Shown: positions 8,943-19,082, numbered from the stretch's first letter. The stretch is DNA of 64,000 nt from JAITWN01 sp050486285 (GCA_050486285.1 JBJHCZ010000002.1:62001-126000), one strand, 5' to 3'. Made by a program: numbers and translations. The notes: generated by a model from the sequence alone, not told the origin.

Positions 8943-10634
8943 ATGCTCAGCCCATTCTTGTCGCGACAGAGAGTTGCCTATTTTTCCATGGAGATCGCCG
9001 TACGCGCCGATCTCCCAACTTATAGCGGTGGCTTAGGGATCCTCGCCGGCGACATTATGCGTTCGGCGGCGGATCTCGATCTACCCATGGTCGGCGTCAC
9101 GCTCATCGCCCGGCGCGGTTACTTCCGGCAGATTCTGAGCCCGGACGGCGTGCAACATGAAGAGCCCGATCCCTGGAATCCATCGGACACCTGTACACCA
9201 CTCGGAGCGAAAGTCTCGGTCTCAATCGAGGGACGCGATGTATGGGTAAGTGCATGGCTGCATCTGATAGAAGGACACACAGGCGATCGGCTGCCGGTCA
9301 TTTTTCTGGACACGGATCTGCATGAAAACGCGACGGCGGACCGAGAATTAACACACTATTTGTACGGTGGAGATTCGGATTACCGGCTCAAGCAGGAAGT
9401 GATCCTCGGCATCGGCGGAGTTCGCATCCTACATGCACTGGGGTTCAGTATCCGTAAGTACCATATGAATGAAGGACACGCGGCACTGCTAGCACTGGAG
9501 CTGTTGCGCGACTCGCGGGCTTCGGTATCTGACGTGCGCCCAGGCGAGTCTGCGTTCGATTTACATTCAGTACGCTCCCGCTGTATTTTCACGACGCACA
9601 CACCCGTTGGCGCAGGACGCGATGAATTCGACCACGCACTCGTGACTAATGTGCTCGGCAATTTCTTCGAAAGCGTGGCACTTAGACATCTGGGGGGACA
9701 GGAGCGCCTAGACATGAGCCGTCTCGGAATGAATCTCAGCGGTTATGTCAACGGCGTGGCGGAGCGCCATGCCGAGACCTCTCGCACGCTCTTTCCCGGC
9801 TATGCCGTTCGCTCTATCACAAACGGCGTACACCCGCATACATGGGTAAATCCTTCGCTTGCCGCATTATTCGACCGTCATCTGCCTGGATGGTGCAACG
9901 AGCCCGAAATACTCGTGCGCGCGGACTGTTGCATCTCTCCCGAAGACCTATGGCAGGCTCACCTGGCCGCCAAGGAGGCATTGCTTGAATACGTGCGCGT
10001 GACGAGCGGTTTGACGCTGGATCCTACGCAGCCGATCATCGGCTTCGCGCGACGCATGACCTCCTACAAGCGGCCAGAACTGCTGTTCTCGGATCTGGAC
10101 CGGCTGCGTGCAATAGGTCGGGAAACACCATTTCAGGTGATACTCTCGGGCAAGTCTCATCCGCACGACGCGCAGGGGAAGGAACGGATTGTACATCTTC
10201 ACGATGCCTTGCGTGCGCTCGCTCCAGAGATTAACGGCGTATACTTACCCAACTACAGTATGGAGATGGCGCAGAAGTTGGTCGCTGGCGTCGATGTCTG
10301 GCTCAACACGCCGCAGCCACCCTTGGAAGCTTCCGGTACGAGTGGAATGAAGGCAGCCATGAATGGCGTTCCCAGCTTATCCGTTTTGGATGGCTGGTGG
10401 GCAGAGGGATGCATTGAAGGAGTGACCGGTTGGGCAATCGGCGACGGACAGGCGGAGACCTCCGCAGACGATGCAACTTCCCTGTACGACAAACTGGAAC
10501 GGCACGTGCTGCCCTTGTACTACAAGGATCGAGCCGGATGGACGTATGTGATGAAGAGCGCGATATCCAGGAATGGCTCGCTCTTCCACAGCCATCGCAT
10601 GATGCGTCGCTACGCTGCGGAGGCTTATCTCTAG
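8943..10634 (+). CDS. glgP: Alpha-glucan phosphorylase (short form)
   Basis: A 563-residue GT35-family enzyme that phosphorolyses alpha-1,4-glucan to glucose-1-phosphate using PLP. The PLP-lysine motif appears as EASGTSGMKAAMNGV near residue 465. Other family segments are YFSMEIAV and YSGGLGILAGD at the N-terminus, NEGHAALLALELL, and GFARRMTSYKRPELL. The length fits the short bacterial/archaeal form, which lacks the insertions of E. coli GlgP (about 800 residues). It sits inside a metal-resistance island and converges on the copper ATPase gene (15-base gap), so it is likely cargo rather than part of a glycogen operon; no other glycogen gene is nearby. Confidence 0.9.
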   Translation: MLSPFLSRQRVAYFSMEIAVRADLPTYSGGLGILAGDIMRSAADLDLPMVGVTLIARRGYFRQILSPDGVQHEEPDPWNPSDTCTPLGAKVSVSIEGRDVWVSAWLHLIEGHTGDRLPVIFLDTDLHENATADRELTHYLYGGDSDYRLKQEVILGIGGVRILHALGFSIRKYHMNEGHAALLALELLRDSRASVSDVRPGESAFDLHSVRSRCIFTTHTPVGAGRDEFDHALVTNVLGNFFESVALRHLGGQERLDMSRLGMNLSGYVNGVAERHAETSRTLFPGYAVRSITNGVHPHTWVNPSLAALFDRHLPGWCNEPEILVRADCCISPEDLWQAHLAAKEALLEYVRVTSGLTLDPTQPIIGFARRMTSYKRPELLFSDLDRLRAIGRETPFQVILSGKSHPHDAQGKERIVHLHDALRALAPEINGVYLPNYSMEMAQKLVAGVDVWLNTPQPPLEASGTSGMKAAMNGVPSLSVLDGWWAEGCIEGVTGWAIGDGQAETSADDATSLYDKLERHVLPLYYKDRAGWTYVMKSAISRNGSLFHSHRMMRRYAAEAYL

Positions 10635-10649
10635 ATCCAGCAAGCACCA

Positions 10650-12752
10650 TCATGCGTGCTGCCGGTAGAAGCGTAGCAACTGTGCATTGATCGCGACGAT
10701 GACAGTGCTGGCAGACATGAACACAGCGGCCACTGCCGGAGTCATGAGAAAACCTGTTCCGAAGGTGATGCCCGCGGCCATCGGGATGGCGATGGCGTTG
10801 TAGCCGGTCGCCCAAAGCAGGTTCTGCACCATCTTGCGATAGGTCGCGCGTGACAGGCCAAGAATCGCGGCCACATCGCGCGGGTCACTCCTGACCAGCA
10901 CCACGTCGGCTGATTCAACGGCAACGTCGGTGCCAGCGCCGATGGCGACGCCAAGGTCGGCCTGCACGAGCGCCGGTGCGTCGTTCACGCCGTCCCCGAC
11001 CATGGCCACGGCAAGTCCGCGTGCCTGCAATTCCTTGATCTTGTCCGATTTCTGGTCCGGCAGCACTTCGGCGAAAAATTCGGCGATACCCAGCTCATCC
11101 GATACCGCTTGGGCGACGCCTCTCGCGTCGCCAGTCAGCATGACTGCGCTGACGCCGAGGCGCTTCAATTCAGCAATCGCTTCCTTCGATTCGGGTCGGA
11201 CGATATCTGCAAGCGCGAACAGGGCGCGCGGCTCTCCATCGCGGACCAAGGCGACTACAGTCTTGCCCTGGGCTTCCAATTGCTTGAGACGGTCATGGCC
11301 GATCGCCTTGCCGAGCCGAGCCAGATGGCCCGGACTGACGATGCGGATGTCCTGCCCATCGACGTTGGCAACGATGCCCTCTCCGGTGATGTTGCGAACA
11401 TCGCTTGCCTTCGGGACGCTCAGCTTCCGGTTCCGGGCTTCGGCCACGATGCCATGTGCGATCGGATGTTCGGACTGGCTCTCAGCGGCGGCGGCAAGCC
11501 CAAGTTCCTCGTTCTCGTCACCGCCGCTGAGTAATACGATGTCGCTCACGCCGAAACGCCCTTCCGTGAGCGTGCCGGTCTTGTCGAACACCACGGCATT
11601 CAGCTTGCGTGCCCTCTCGAACGCTGCACGGTCACGGATCAGAAGGCCGTTGCCGGCACTCAGTGATGTACTGACTGCGACGACTAGCGGAACGGCCAGG
11701 CCGAGCGCATGCGGGCAGGCGATGACCATGACCGTCACCATCCGCTCCAGCGCGAACTGGAGTGGCTGGCCGAGTACGAGCCACCAGACGATGAGCGTGC
11801 CGAAGCCGACGACGAGAGCAATATAGGTCAGCCATGAGGCGGCGCGGTTGGCGATGTCCTGCGTCCTGGAACGCGTCGCCTGCGCCTTTTTGACGAGATC
11901 GATAACCTGTGCGAGATAGGTAGCATCGCCGGTGGCGGTCACCTCGATGGTCACGGCGTTGGCACCGTTGATCGCGCCGCCGATGGCGGTGGCGCCGACC
12001 GTCTTCGAGACCGGGCGGGATTCGCCGGTTAGCATCGCCTCATTGAAGCCAGACGATCCCTCGATGATGCTGCCGTCGACCGGCACCTTCGCGCCGGGCC
12101 GCACCAGTACGCGGTCTCCTGGCTGGAGGGCGGAGATAGGAACCTCGTGTGTTGTGCCGTCGGCATCGATTTTCGTTGCACTGTCCGGCAACAGCCGGAC
12201 CAACTCTTCGAGGGCGCGTGACGCGCCCATGACCGATCGCATCTCGACCCAGTGGCCGAGAAGCATGATGGCGACCAGCGTCACAAGTTCCCAGTAGAAT
12301 GGTTCGCCCGGGAAACCGAAGGTCGTGGCAGCAGAAAAGAAGTAGGCGGCAGAGATCGCCAGCGCGATCAGCGTCATCATGCCGGGCTGTGCTTTGCGTA
12401 CCTCAGAAATGAAGCCGGTGAGGAACGGCCATCCGCCATAGACGTAGACGATGGTTGACAGCGCAAAGAGGACGAGGCCGTCTCCCGGAAACGCCAGCGC
12501 ATCGGCGATGCCGAGCAGGTGCTGGATCATCGGCGACAGCAGCAGGACCGGCGGTGTCAGTACCAACGTGATCCAGAAGCGGCGACGGAAGTCGGCGACC
12601 ATGGCGGCATGGTCATGGCCTCCATGCCCGGCATGTTCCGAATGGGTGGAACCTCCCGCGGCTACAACGACAGCTTCACCATGAGACGAATGATGATGTC
12701 CCTGCTTCGCGTGGTGGTCGTCAGGATGCGATGGGGGGCGGTTCATATTCAT
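10650..12752 (-). CDS. Copper-exporting P1B-type ATPase (CPH/CopB type)
   Basis: A 700-residue heavy-metal P-type ATPase. The N-terminus is His-rich (HPDDHHAKQGHHHSSHGE, then HAGHGGHDH) instead of carrying HMA domains. The transmembrane metal site is CPH (VIACPHALGLAVP), typical of the CopB-like P1B-3 group that exports copper or silver. The phosphorylation site VFDKTGTLTEG, the actuator TGES motif and the hinge MVGDGVNDAPAL are intact. The ATG at 12752 was chosen over the upstream extension because AAGGAAGG lies just before it. It is the third gene of a minus-strand operon with the DUF2933 and methyltransferase-family genes. Confidence 0.94.
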   Translation of the reverse strand: MNMNRPPSHPDDHHAKQGHHHSSHGEAVVVAAGGSTHSEHAGHGGHDHAAMVADFRRRFWITLVLTPPVLLLSPMIQHLLGIADALAFPGDGLVLFALSTIVYVYGGWPFLTGFISEVRKAQPGMMTLIALAISAAYFFSAATTFGFPGEPFYWELVTLVAIMLLGHWVEMRSVMGASRALEELVRLLPDSATKIDADGTTHEVPISALQPGDRVLVRPGAKVPVDGSIIEGSSGFNEAMLTGESRPVSKTVGATAIGGAINGANAVTIEVTATGDATYLAQVIDLVKKAQATRSRTQDIANRAASWLTYIALVVGFGTLIVWWLVLGQPLQFALERMVTVMVIACPHALGLAVPLVVAVSTSLSAGNGLLIRDRAAFERARKLNAVVFDKTGTLTEGRFGVSDIVLLSGGDENEELGLAAAAESQSEHPIAHGIVAEARNRKLSVPKASDVRNITGEGIVANVDGQDIRIVSPGHLARLGKAIGHDRLKQLEAQGKTVVALVRDGEPRALFALADIVRPESKEAIAELKRLGVSAVMLTGDARGVAQAVSDELGIAEFFAEVLPDQKSDKIKELQARGLAVAMVGDGVNDAPALVQADLGVAIGAGTDVAVESADVVLVRSDPRDVAAILGLSRATYRKMVQNLLWATGYNAIAIPMAAGITFGTGFLMTPAVAAVFMSASTVIVAINAQLLRFYRQHA

Positions 12753-12756
12753 TGCG

Positions 12757-13455
12757 TCAAGTCCTTCCTTGGCTGAACAAACGTACGATCCGAGGGAAGA
12801 AGGCCGGAACATTTCCGGCGTAGCTGCGATACCGCTCGCCGAAAGCCGCTTCCACCTCTCGTTCCTCGCTCTTGGAGAGCCGCCAGTACATGATCAGGAG
12901 AACCGGCAGCATCAGAGCCGTCACCAGCGTCGGCCATTGGAGGAAGAAGCCGATCATGACCAGCGCGAAGCCGGCGTACTGGGGATGCCGTAAATGGGCA
13001 TAGGGCCCAGTCGTCGCAAGCGTCCCTGCGCGCTGCGCCTCATGAAGCACCCGCCAGGCGGCGGCGATCAGGATGAACCCGCCGCCGATCAGCACGTAGC
13101 TCAGCAGATGGAACGGGCTCCAGTGCGGGTCCATCGACCAGCCGAACAGCACGGGCCAGAGATGACCCGCGTCGTGGGATAGCGGGTCGAGTCCAGGAAA
13201 ACGGTTGCCCGCCCAGCCCGCCAGCAGATAGAGCGTCAGCGGAAAGCCGTACATCTCGACGAACAGCGCGATGATAAAGGCGGAGAATGCCCCCAGCGAG
13301 CGCCAGTCACGCGCCGTCTTCGGCTTGAAGAAGCTGAAAGCGAACAGAATAAAGATGCCTGCGTTCACGACTACCAGGAACCACAGACCGTAAGCAGGGA
13401 TGTCACTGTGCATCGCGGTCACGCCCATGATTGTGACCACTATGGCCGTCGCCAT
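12757..13455 (-). CDS. Isoprenylcysteine methyltransferase-family membrane protein
   Basis: A 232-residue membrane protein with about six hydrophobic segments and the ICMT/PEMT-type SAM-binding C-terminus: TTGPYAHLRHPQYAGF and an acidic SKSEEREVEAAFGERYRSY. Proteins of this family are frequent companions of CopB-type ATPases on metal islands; their substrate is unknown. It ends 4 bases before the ATPase start and overlaps the end of the upstream DUF2933 gene by about 50 bases, so the three genes are tightly coupled. Confidence 0.82.
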   Translation of the reverse strand: MATAIVVTIMGVTAMHSDIPAYGLWFLVVVNAGIFILFAFSFFKPKTARDWRSLGAFSAFIIALFVEMYGFPLTLYLLAGWAGNRFPGLDPLSHDAGHLWPVLFGWSMDPHWSPFHLLSYVLIGGGFILIAAAWRVLHEAQRAGTLATTGPYAHLRHPQYAGFALVMIGFFLQWPTLVTALMLPVLLIMYWRLSKSEEREVEAAFGERYRSYAGNVPAFFPRIVRLFSQGRT

Positions 13456-13642
13456 GCCGCCCGTGCATGAAGAAGTGCATGCCGACGCAGATCAGAAGCG
13501 GTAGCAGGAGCGGCAGCGCGCCGAGGATGTGAGCCCGATGCTCAAACCATAGCAGCGCTCCCGCGATCAAAAGGAAAACACCGAGCGCAAAGCCGGCGGG
13601 GCTGCTCCAGAACCTACGCTTCTGATCCGGTCTGGTGCTCAT
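13403..13642 (-). CDS. DUF2933 small membrane protein
   Basis: A 79-residue protein with two hydrophobic segments and a His-rich tail (MHGRHGDGHSGHNHGRD), as in DUF2933 proteins encoded beside copper ATPases. The tail suggests metal binding at the membrane surface. It is the first gene of the minus-strand operon leading to the copper ATPase and is divergent from the copRS genes. Confidence 0.78.
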   Translation of the reverse strand: MSTRPDQKRRFWSSPAGFALGVFLLIAGALLWFEHRAHILGALPLLLPLLICVGMHFFMHGRHGDGHSGHNHGRDRDAQ

Positions 13643-13746
13643 AGGAAAACTCCATGGTTAGGGATCCGGGCCGCTCGGTTCGATCCTGATTCAAGCCGAT
13701 ACCAGCTATCCTAGGGAGTTATCGCTGTCGGGCTGGTGACTCAAGC

Positions 13747-13762
13747 ATTACATTTATGTAAT
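13747..13762. promoter_or_regulatory. Putative CopR/CusR box between DUF2933 operon and copRS
   Basis: ATTACATTTATGTAAT is a 7-2-7 inverted repeat in the divergent intergenic region. A second site with the same ATTACA-N4-TGTAAT core lies upstream of copA (28973-28996). Spacing and symmetry match operators of copper response regulators; assignment to the adjacent CopR-like protein is inference. Confidence 0.65.
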
Positions 13763-13873
13763 CTCTACGTCATGTTCGCGGCAGCTTTGCTCAGGTAGAT
13801 TGTTGGAAAACGGTCCCGATCCACCTCCCATGACGGGGTCAAGGCGCCAGGCGATGCACTACGTGGGTAAGCA

Positions 13874-14557
13874 ATGAAACTGCTGGTCGTCGAAGACGAG
13901 AACAAGACGGCGGACTACGTTCGCCAGGGCCTCATCGAAGCGGGGTTTATAGTCGATCTTGCCCGCACCGGGCTAGATGGTCATCACCTGGCCATGAGCA
14001 AACCCTACGACCTGATCATCCTCGATGTCATGCTATCCGGCATAGACGGATGGCGTATCCTGCAATCAATTAGAGCATCGGCTAATCAAGTCCCAGTGTT
14101 GTTCCTGACCGCACGCAGCAGCGTAGACGATCGCGTAAAGGGTCTGGAATTGGGTGCCGACGATTATTTGGTCAAGCCGTTTGCATTCTCCGAGCTGCTG
14201 GCACGTGTGCGGACCCTGCTGCGCAGGGGTAGCACACCCAATCACCACGATCGAATCCAGATCGCTGATCTGGAGCTTGACCTGGCGCGGCGGCGTGCGG
14301 TAAGAGCAGGACGGCGCATCAACCTGACCAACAAGGAGTTCGCACTGCTCGAACTTTTGGTGAGACGCCGAGGCGAAGTGCTGCCTCGCTCATTGATCGC
14401 TTCGCAAGTCTGGGACATGAATTTCGACAGCGACACCAACGTGATCGATGTCGCCATCCGCCGTTTGCGCGCGAAAATCGATGATAACTTTGAACCGAAG
14501 CTCATTCATACCGTGCGAGGCATGGGCTATACGCTGGATTCCCCGGATGGCGGATAG
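13874..14557 (+). CDS. copR: Heavy-metal response regulator (CopR/CusR-like)
   Basis: A 227-residue OmpR-family regulator. The receiver domain (1-120) has acidic residues near the start (VVEDENK), the phospho-acceptor Asp in LIILDVMLSGIDGW, Thr in LFLTARS and Lys in DYLVKPFAF. The winged-helix DNA-binding domain follows (INLTNKEFALLELLVRR...). It resembles CusR/CopR/IrlR. Its stop overlaps the kinase start by 11 bases. A palindrome about 110 bases upstream is a likely target for autoregulation. Confidence 0.93.
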   Translation: MKLLVVEDENKTADYVRQGLIEAGFIVDLARTGLDGHHLAMSKPYDLIILDVMLSGIDGWRILQSIRASANQVPVLFLTARSSVDDRVKGLELGADDYLVKPFAFSELLARVRTLLRRGSTPNHHDRIQIADLELDLARRRAVRAGRRINLTNKEFALLELLVRRRGEVLPRSLIASQVWDMNFDSDTNVIDVAIRRLRAKIDDNFEPKLIHTVRGMGYTLDSPDGG

Positions 14558-15959
14558 GTTCACCATATTTCGCCGTCCAGCCTCGCTTGCGCTTCGAGTA
14601 ACCACGTTAGTCGGCATTGCCACGATGCTGGTGTTTCTAGGTTTTAACTGGATCATTGTTCAATCCCTCGAGAAGCACTTCGCCGAGATGGATGAGGATG
14701 AGCTGAGGGTTGTATTCAACTCCGTCATCCGCGCCGTGGGCGAAGTGCGCACCGGTGTCGATGACCAGGCAATCTACCATGCGGCGCGAGGGCATCACGG
14801 TATTTATTACTACGTAGCCGATGCGGCCGGTAACACAGTCTATGCAGCGACGGATGGTCCCGATCTGTCGCGCTTCGTCGCAAACCATGACCCCATTGAT
14901 CTCGCCAGCACACAGGGAATGCCAACCTGGCAGGAAGCCGGGATGTCCTACCGCGGTGCGGCGGTTCGGGTCGAAAATGGCACCGACCTTAGGCACAACA
15001 CTTACGTCGTAGCTGTCGCGATGGATATCGGCGTACATACTTCGTTCCTTGATAGCTTCAGACGCATACAGTGGTGGGCTATCTGCATTGTCATGTGCAT
15101 TGCGATATTGGTTGCGTGGTTCGCCGTTCAATGGGGACACATGCCCATCCGCAGGACCAATGAAAGGATTCGCTCGATTACTTCATCGAAATTGCATATG
15201 AGATTGAACCCCAAAGAAGTCCCAATCGAGCTGGAGGAGCTTGTCGTTTCGTTCAATGATATGCTCGGGCGCATCGAGGACGGATTCTCGCAGTTGGCCA
15301 ATTTCTCCGCCGACATCGCGCATGAGTTGAGAACTCCGGTCACCAACTTGAGCACGCAAACAGAAGTAGTTCTCCGTCAGCCTCGGTCTTCTGATGAGTA
15401 TCGGGAAATCCTCTATTCAAACCTGGAGGAATTCGGGCGCCTGAACCGCATGATCAACGACATGCTGTTCCTCGCTCAAACCGAGAATAATCCGAACAAT
15501 CTCAACCTGGAAAACGTGGATCTAACAGCAACGGTCAGAGAGCTGTTTGAGTACTTCGAGGCATGGGCTGAAGACCAGGCTGTGTCGTTGGTCCTCGAAG
15601 GAAGGGCTGCGCCGATACGAGCTGATCGGGAGATGCTGCGCCGCGCGCTCGGTAACCTGCTGTCAAATGCGATCCGCTATACCCCGCGCGGCGCACCCGT
15701 TACTGTGAGATTGTCTCAGAGTGAGCGGGACACGACGGTCACGGTCGAGAACCCGGGAGAAAGGATTCCCGCGGAAGAATTACCTCGAGTTTTCAATCGC
15801 TTCTACCGTGTCCATCCCTTGCTGCAACGCAAAGGTGAGGGAGCCGGACTGGGACTTGCCATCGTCAAGTCGATCGTCGAGGCGCACGGTGGCAAGGCGC
15901 AGGTTGCGTCTGATGACAGGCTGACACGGTTCGCAGTCGTATTACCGAACTCCATATGA
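14547..15959 (+). CDS. copS: Heavy-metal sensor histidine kinase (CopS/CusS-like)
   Basis: A 470-residue sensor kinase with a transmembrane segment near residues 15-38, a periplasmic sensing region, a second transmembrane segment near 170-195, a HAMP domain, HisKA with the phospho-acceptor His in SADIAHELRTPVTN, and HATPase_c (LGNLLSNAIRYTP, GAGLGLAIVKSIVEAHGG). This is the CusS architecture that detects periplasmic Cu/Ag. The ATG at 14547 inside the end of the regulator gene was chosen because it begins directly before the first membrane segment. Confidence 0.93.
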   Translation: MADRFTIFRRPASLALRVTTLVGIATMLVFLGFNWIIVQSLEKHFAEMDEDELRVVFNSVIRAVGEVRTGVDDQAIYHAARGHHGIYYYVADAAGNTVYAATDGPDLSRFVANHDPIDLASTQGMPTWQEAGMSYRGAAVRVENGTDLRHNTYVVAVAMDIGVHTSFLDSFRRIQWWAICIVMCIAILVAWFAVQWGHMPIRRTNERIRSITSSKLHMRLNPKEVPIELEELVVSFNDMLGRIEDGFSQLANFSADIAHELRTPVTNLSTQTEVVLRQPRSSDEYREILYSNLEEFGRLNRMINDMLFLAQTENNPNNLNLENVDLTATVRELFEYFEAWAEDQAVSLVLEGRAAPIRADREMLRRALGNLLSNAIRYTPRGAPVTVRLSQSERDTTVTVENPGERIPAEELPRVFNRFYRVHPLLQRKGEGAGLGLAIVKSIVEAHGGKAQVASDDRLTRFAVVLPNSI

Positions 15960-15979
15960 ACGGGTGAGACCGAGCGCCC

Positions 15980-18900
15980 CTATTGCAGCCGGCGCCCCGA
16001 CCAGAGCTGGTACAACACCGGCACCAGGATCATGGAGACGAGCGGCGCCGTGATCATGCCGCCGATCATCGGTGCGGCGATACGCTGCATCGCCTCGGAG
16101 CCCACCCCTGTCACCAGCATGATCGGCAGCAGCGCACCGACGATGACGCTCACCGTCATGGCCTTGGGACGCACGCGCATCAGTGCGCCCTCGACGATCG
16201 CCTCGCGCAGATCGGCGCGTGTGAGGGGTTGCCGGCGCTTCGCGGCCTCGTCTATATAGACGAGCATCACCACCCCGAACATTGCTGTCAGCCCGGCCAG
16301 CAGGATAAACCCCGCCACCACGGCGACCGACACCGCGTAGCCGAGCCAGTAGACGAGCCACACCCCGCCCACGAGCGCGAACGGCAGCGCCGCCATCAGT
16401 ATCAGGGGTTCGCTAAAGTTGCGGAAGCAGAGGTAGAGCAACAGCAGGATGAGCACCAGCGTTGCCGGCACGATGTAGCCGAGCCGCTCCTGGGCGCGCT
16501 CGAAATACTCGAACTGCCCCGACCAGGTCATAGAATAGCGCGGGGGCAGCGCCACCTCCGTCGCGACGCGACGGCGCGCCTCCGCGACATAGGAGCCGAG
16601 GTCACGGTCGCGGAGGTCGACGAACACCCAGCCGTTGGGGCGCGCGTTTTCGCTCCTGATCATCGGCGGGCCGTCCCCGATCCTGATTCCGGCCACGTCG
16701 CCGAGGGCGATGTGCGCACCGCTGGGGGTTACGATGGGAAGCTCGAGCAGCCGCTCCGGTGAGTCGCGCCACGCCTGCGGATAGCGCAGGTTCACCGGGT
16801 AGCGCTCGCGCCCCTCCACCGTCTCGGTGAGATCTCTCCCCCCGATGGCGAGGTCTACAACCTCCTGCAGATCCTCGATACCGAGCCCGTAACGCGCCGC
16901 CGCCCTGCGATCGATGTCGATATCCACGTAGCGACCGCTCGCCGGGCGCTCGGCGAAGGCCGAGGCGGTCCCCGGCACCGCGCGCAACACCGCCTCCACC
17001 TCGCGCCCGATCCGTTCGATCTCTCCGAGGTCGGGGCCGGCGATCTTCACGCCCACCGGCGAACGGACGCCGGTGGCCAGCATGTCGAGGCGGGTCTTGA
17101 TCGGCATGACCCAGACGTTGCCTACCCCTGGGAATCGCAACCGTGCGTCCAGCTCGCGGATGAGATCCTGCTTGGTCACGCCCTCGCGCCACTCGGCGCG
17201 GGGATGGAAGCGAATGACGGTCTCCAGCATCCCGATCGGCGCCGGGTCGGTAGCGGTCTCGGCGCGGCCCGCCTTGCCGGATACCTGCCTGACCTCAGGC
17301 ACGCTTCCGATCAGGCGATCCGCCTGCAGCATGAACTCCCGCACCTTGTCGATGGAGACGCCGGGATCGAGCGTCGGCATGTACATCAGGTCCAACTCGT
17401 CCATGTCGGGCATGAACTCGGTGCCGAGCCGCTGAGCCGGATAGACCGCCGAGAGGGCGATGACCACCAGCACGGCCAAGGTCGCCTTCGGGAAGGCCAG
17501 CGCCACATGGATCACCGGGCGATACGCCGCGATGAGCAGTACGCTGATCGGGTTGCGCCATTCGGGGAGGAGGCGGCCGCGGATCAGGTAATGGATCAGC
17601 ACCGGAACGAGCGTCACCGAGAGCCCGGCCGCGGCGGCCATCGCGTAGATGCCGGTGAGGGCGAGCGGCGCGAACAGCCGTCCCTCCTGGCCTTCGAGCG
17701 CGAGCAGCGGCAGGAAGCTCGCGGCGATCAGGAGTAGCGCGAAGAACAGCGGACGGCCGGTCTCGCCGACGGCCTTCCGGATCACCTGCATTCGGTCGGA
17801 TTCCGCTCCCGCCTGCTCAAGGCGCTTGTGGGTGTTCTCGATCATGACGAGCGCGGCATCCACCATGGCGCCGATGGTGATGGCGATGCCGCCGAGCGAC
17901 ATGACGTTGGCGGTGATGCCCTGGTAGTACATGACAATGAAGGCGATACCGACCCCCAGGGGCAGGGCGACGATCGCAACCAGCGTCGAGCGCAGATGGA
18001 ACAGGAACACCAGGCAGACCAACCCCACGATCAGGAACTCGAGCAGCAGCTTTTCGGTGAGGTTCGCCACCGAGCCGCGGATCAGCGCCGAGCGATCATA
18101 GGTCTCGACGATCTCGACCCCCTCGGGCAGCCCCGGACGCAACTCGTCGATCCGCGTCTTGACGCGGTCGATGACCTCGAGCGCATTCTCGCCGATCCGC
18201 ATGACGACGATACCACCTACCACCTCTCCTTGGCCGTCGAGGGTGGCGATCCCGCCCCGGATCTGCGGTCCGAGACGGATCTCGGCCACTTCCTCGAGCA
18301 GCACCGGGACGCCGCCGTCGACGATGCCGACGGGCACCGAGCGCAGATCGTCGAGGCCCTGCAGGTAGCCCCGCGAGCGCACCATGTACTCGGCCTCGGC
18401 CATCTCGATGAGGGCGCCGCCGGTATCGCGGTTGGCGCCCTCGATGGCTCGGCGTACCTGCGCAAGCGTGAGGTCATAGGCCCGTGCGCGGCCCGGGTCG
18501 AGAACTACTTGATACTGTCTCACCATGCCGCCGAGTGTCGCCACCTCGGCTACACCGGGCACCGCCTGCAGCTCGAACTTGAGGAACCAGTCTTGGAGGC
18601 TCCGTAGCTGCGCCAGATCGTGCCGCCCCGTGCGGTCGACCAGCACGTACTGGTAGACCCAGCCGACGCCGGTGGCATCGGGACCCAGCGCCGGGCTCGC
18701 CCCTTGCGGCAGGCGCAGTGCGACCTGCGACAGCAGCTCCAGTACGCGGGAGCGGGCCCAGTACAGGTCGGTGCCGTCCTCGAACAGCACGTAGACGAAG
18801 GAGTTGCCGAACATCGAGAAGCCGCGCACGTCGCGTGCCCCGGGCACCGCGAGCATGGCGGTGGACAGCGGGAAAGTGACCTGGTCCTCCACCACCTGCG

Positions 18901-19075
18901 GCGCCTGGCCGGGATAGCTGGTGTGGACGATCACCTGGATGTCCGACAGGTCGGGGATGGCGTCGAGGTTAATGCCGCGCACGGCGTAGGCGGTCCAGCC
19001 CGCCATCACGGCGGCCGCCAAGAGCACCAGGATGCGGTTCTCGAGGCACCATTGGATGAGACGGTCGATGGTCAT
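15980..19075 (-). CDS. cusA: RND heavy-metal efflux permease (CusA/CzcA)
   Basis: A 1031-residue inner-membrane RND transporter of the heavy-metal efflux (HME) group. It begins MTIDRLIQWCLENRILVLL and has two large periplasmic loops and twelve membrane segments. Family hallmarks include DLSDIQVIVHTSYPGQAPQ and EDGTDLYWARSRV. It exports metal with proton uptake, in a tripartite complex with the adaptor and outer-membrane channel encoded just upstream. The ATG at 19075 lies 7 bases after the cusB stop. The copper/silver (Cus) assignment rests on the CusF-like neighbours; a Czc-type substrate is possible. Confidence 0.92.
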   Translation of the reverse strand: MTIDRLIQWCLENRILVLLAAAVMAGWTAYAVRGINLDAIPDLSDIQVIVHTSYPGQAPQVVEDQVTFPLSTAMLAVPGARDVRGFSMFGNSFVYVLFEDGTDLYWARSRVLELLSQVALRLPQGASPALGPDATGVGWVYQYVLVDRTGRHDLAQLRSLQDWFLKFELQAVPGVAEVATLGGMVRQYQVVLDPGRARAYDLTLAQVRRAIEGANRDTGGALIEMAEAEYMVRSRGYLQGLDDLRSVPVGIVDGGVPVLLEEVAEIRLGPQIRGGIATLDGQGEVVGGIVVMRIGENALEVIDRVKTRIDELRPGLPEGVEIVETYDRSALIRGSVANLTEKLLLEFLIVGLVCLVFLFHLRSTLVAIVALPLGVGIAFIVMYYQGITANVMSLGGIAITIGAMVDAALVMIENTHKRLEQAGAESDRMQVIRKAVGETGRPLFFALLLIAASFLPLLALEGQEGRLFAPLALTGIYAMAAAAGLSVTLVPVLIHYLIRGRLLPEWRNPISVLLIAAYRPVIHVALAFPKATLAVLVVIALSAVYPAQRLGTEFMPDMDELDLMYMPTLDPGVSIDKVREFMLQADRLIGSVPEVRQVSGKAGRAETATDPAPIGMLETVIRFHPRAEWREGVTKQDLIRELDARLRFPGVGNVWVMPIKTRLDMLATGVRSPVGVKIAGPDLGEIERIGREVEAVLRAVPGTASAFAERPASGRYVDIDIDRRAAARYGLGIEDLQEVVDLAIGGRDLTETVEGRERYPVNLRYPQAWRDSPERLLELPIVTPSGAHIALGDVAGIRIGDGPPMIRSENARPNGWVFVDLRDRDLGSYVAEARRRVATEVALPPRYSMTWSGQFEYFERAQERLGYIVPATLVLILLLLYLCFRNFSEPLILMAALPFALVGGVWLVYWLGYAVSVAVVAGFILLAGLTAMFGVVMLVYIDEAAKRRQPLTRADLREAIVEGALMRVRPKAMTVSVIVGALLPIMLVTGVGSEAMQRIAAPMIGGMITAPLVSMILVPVLYQLWSGRRLQ

Positions 19076-19082
19076 GCCGTCA

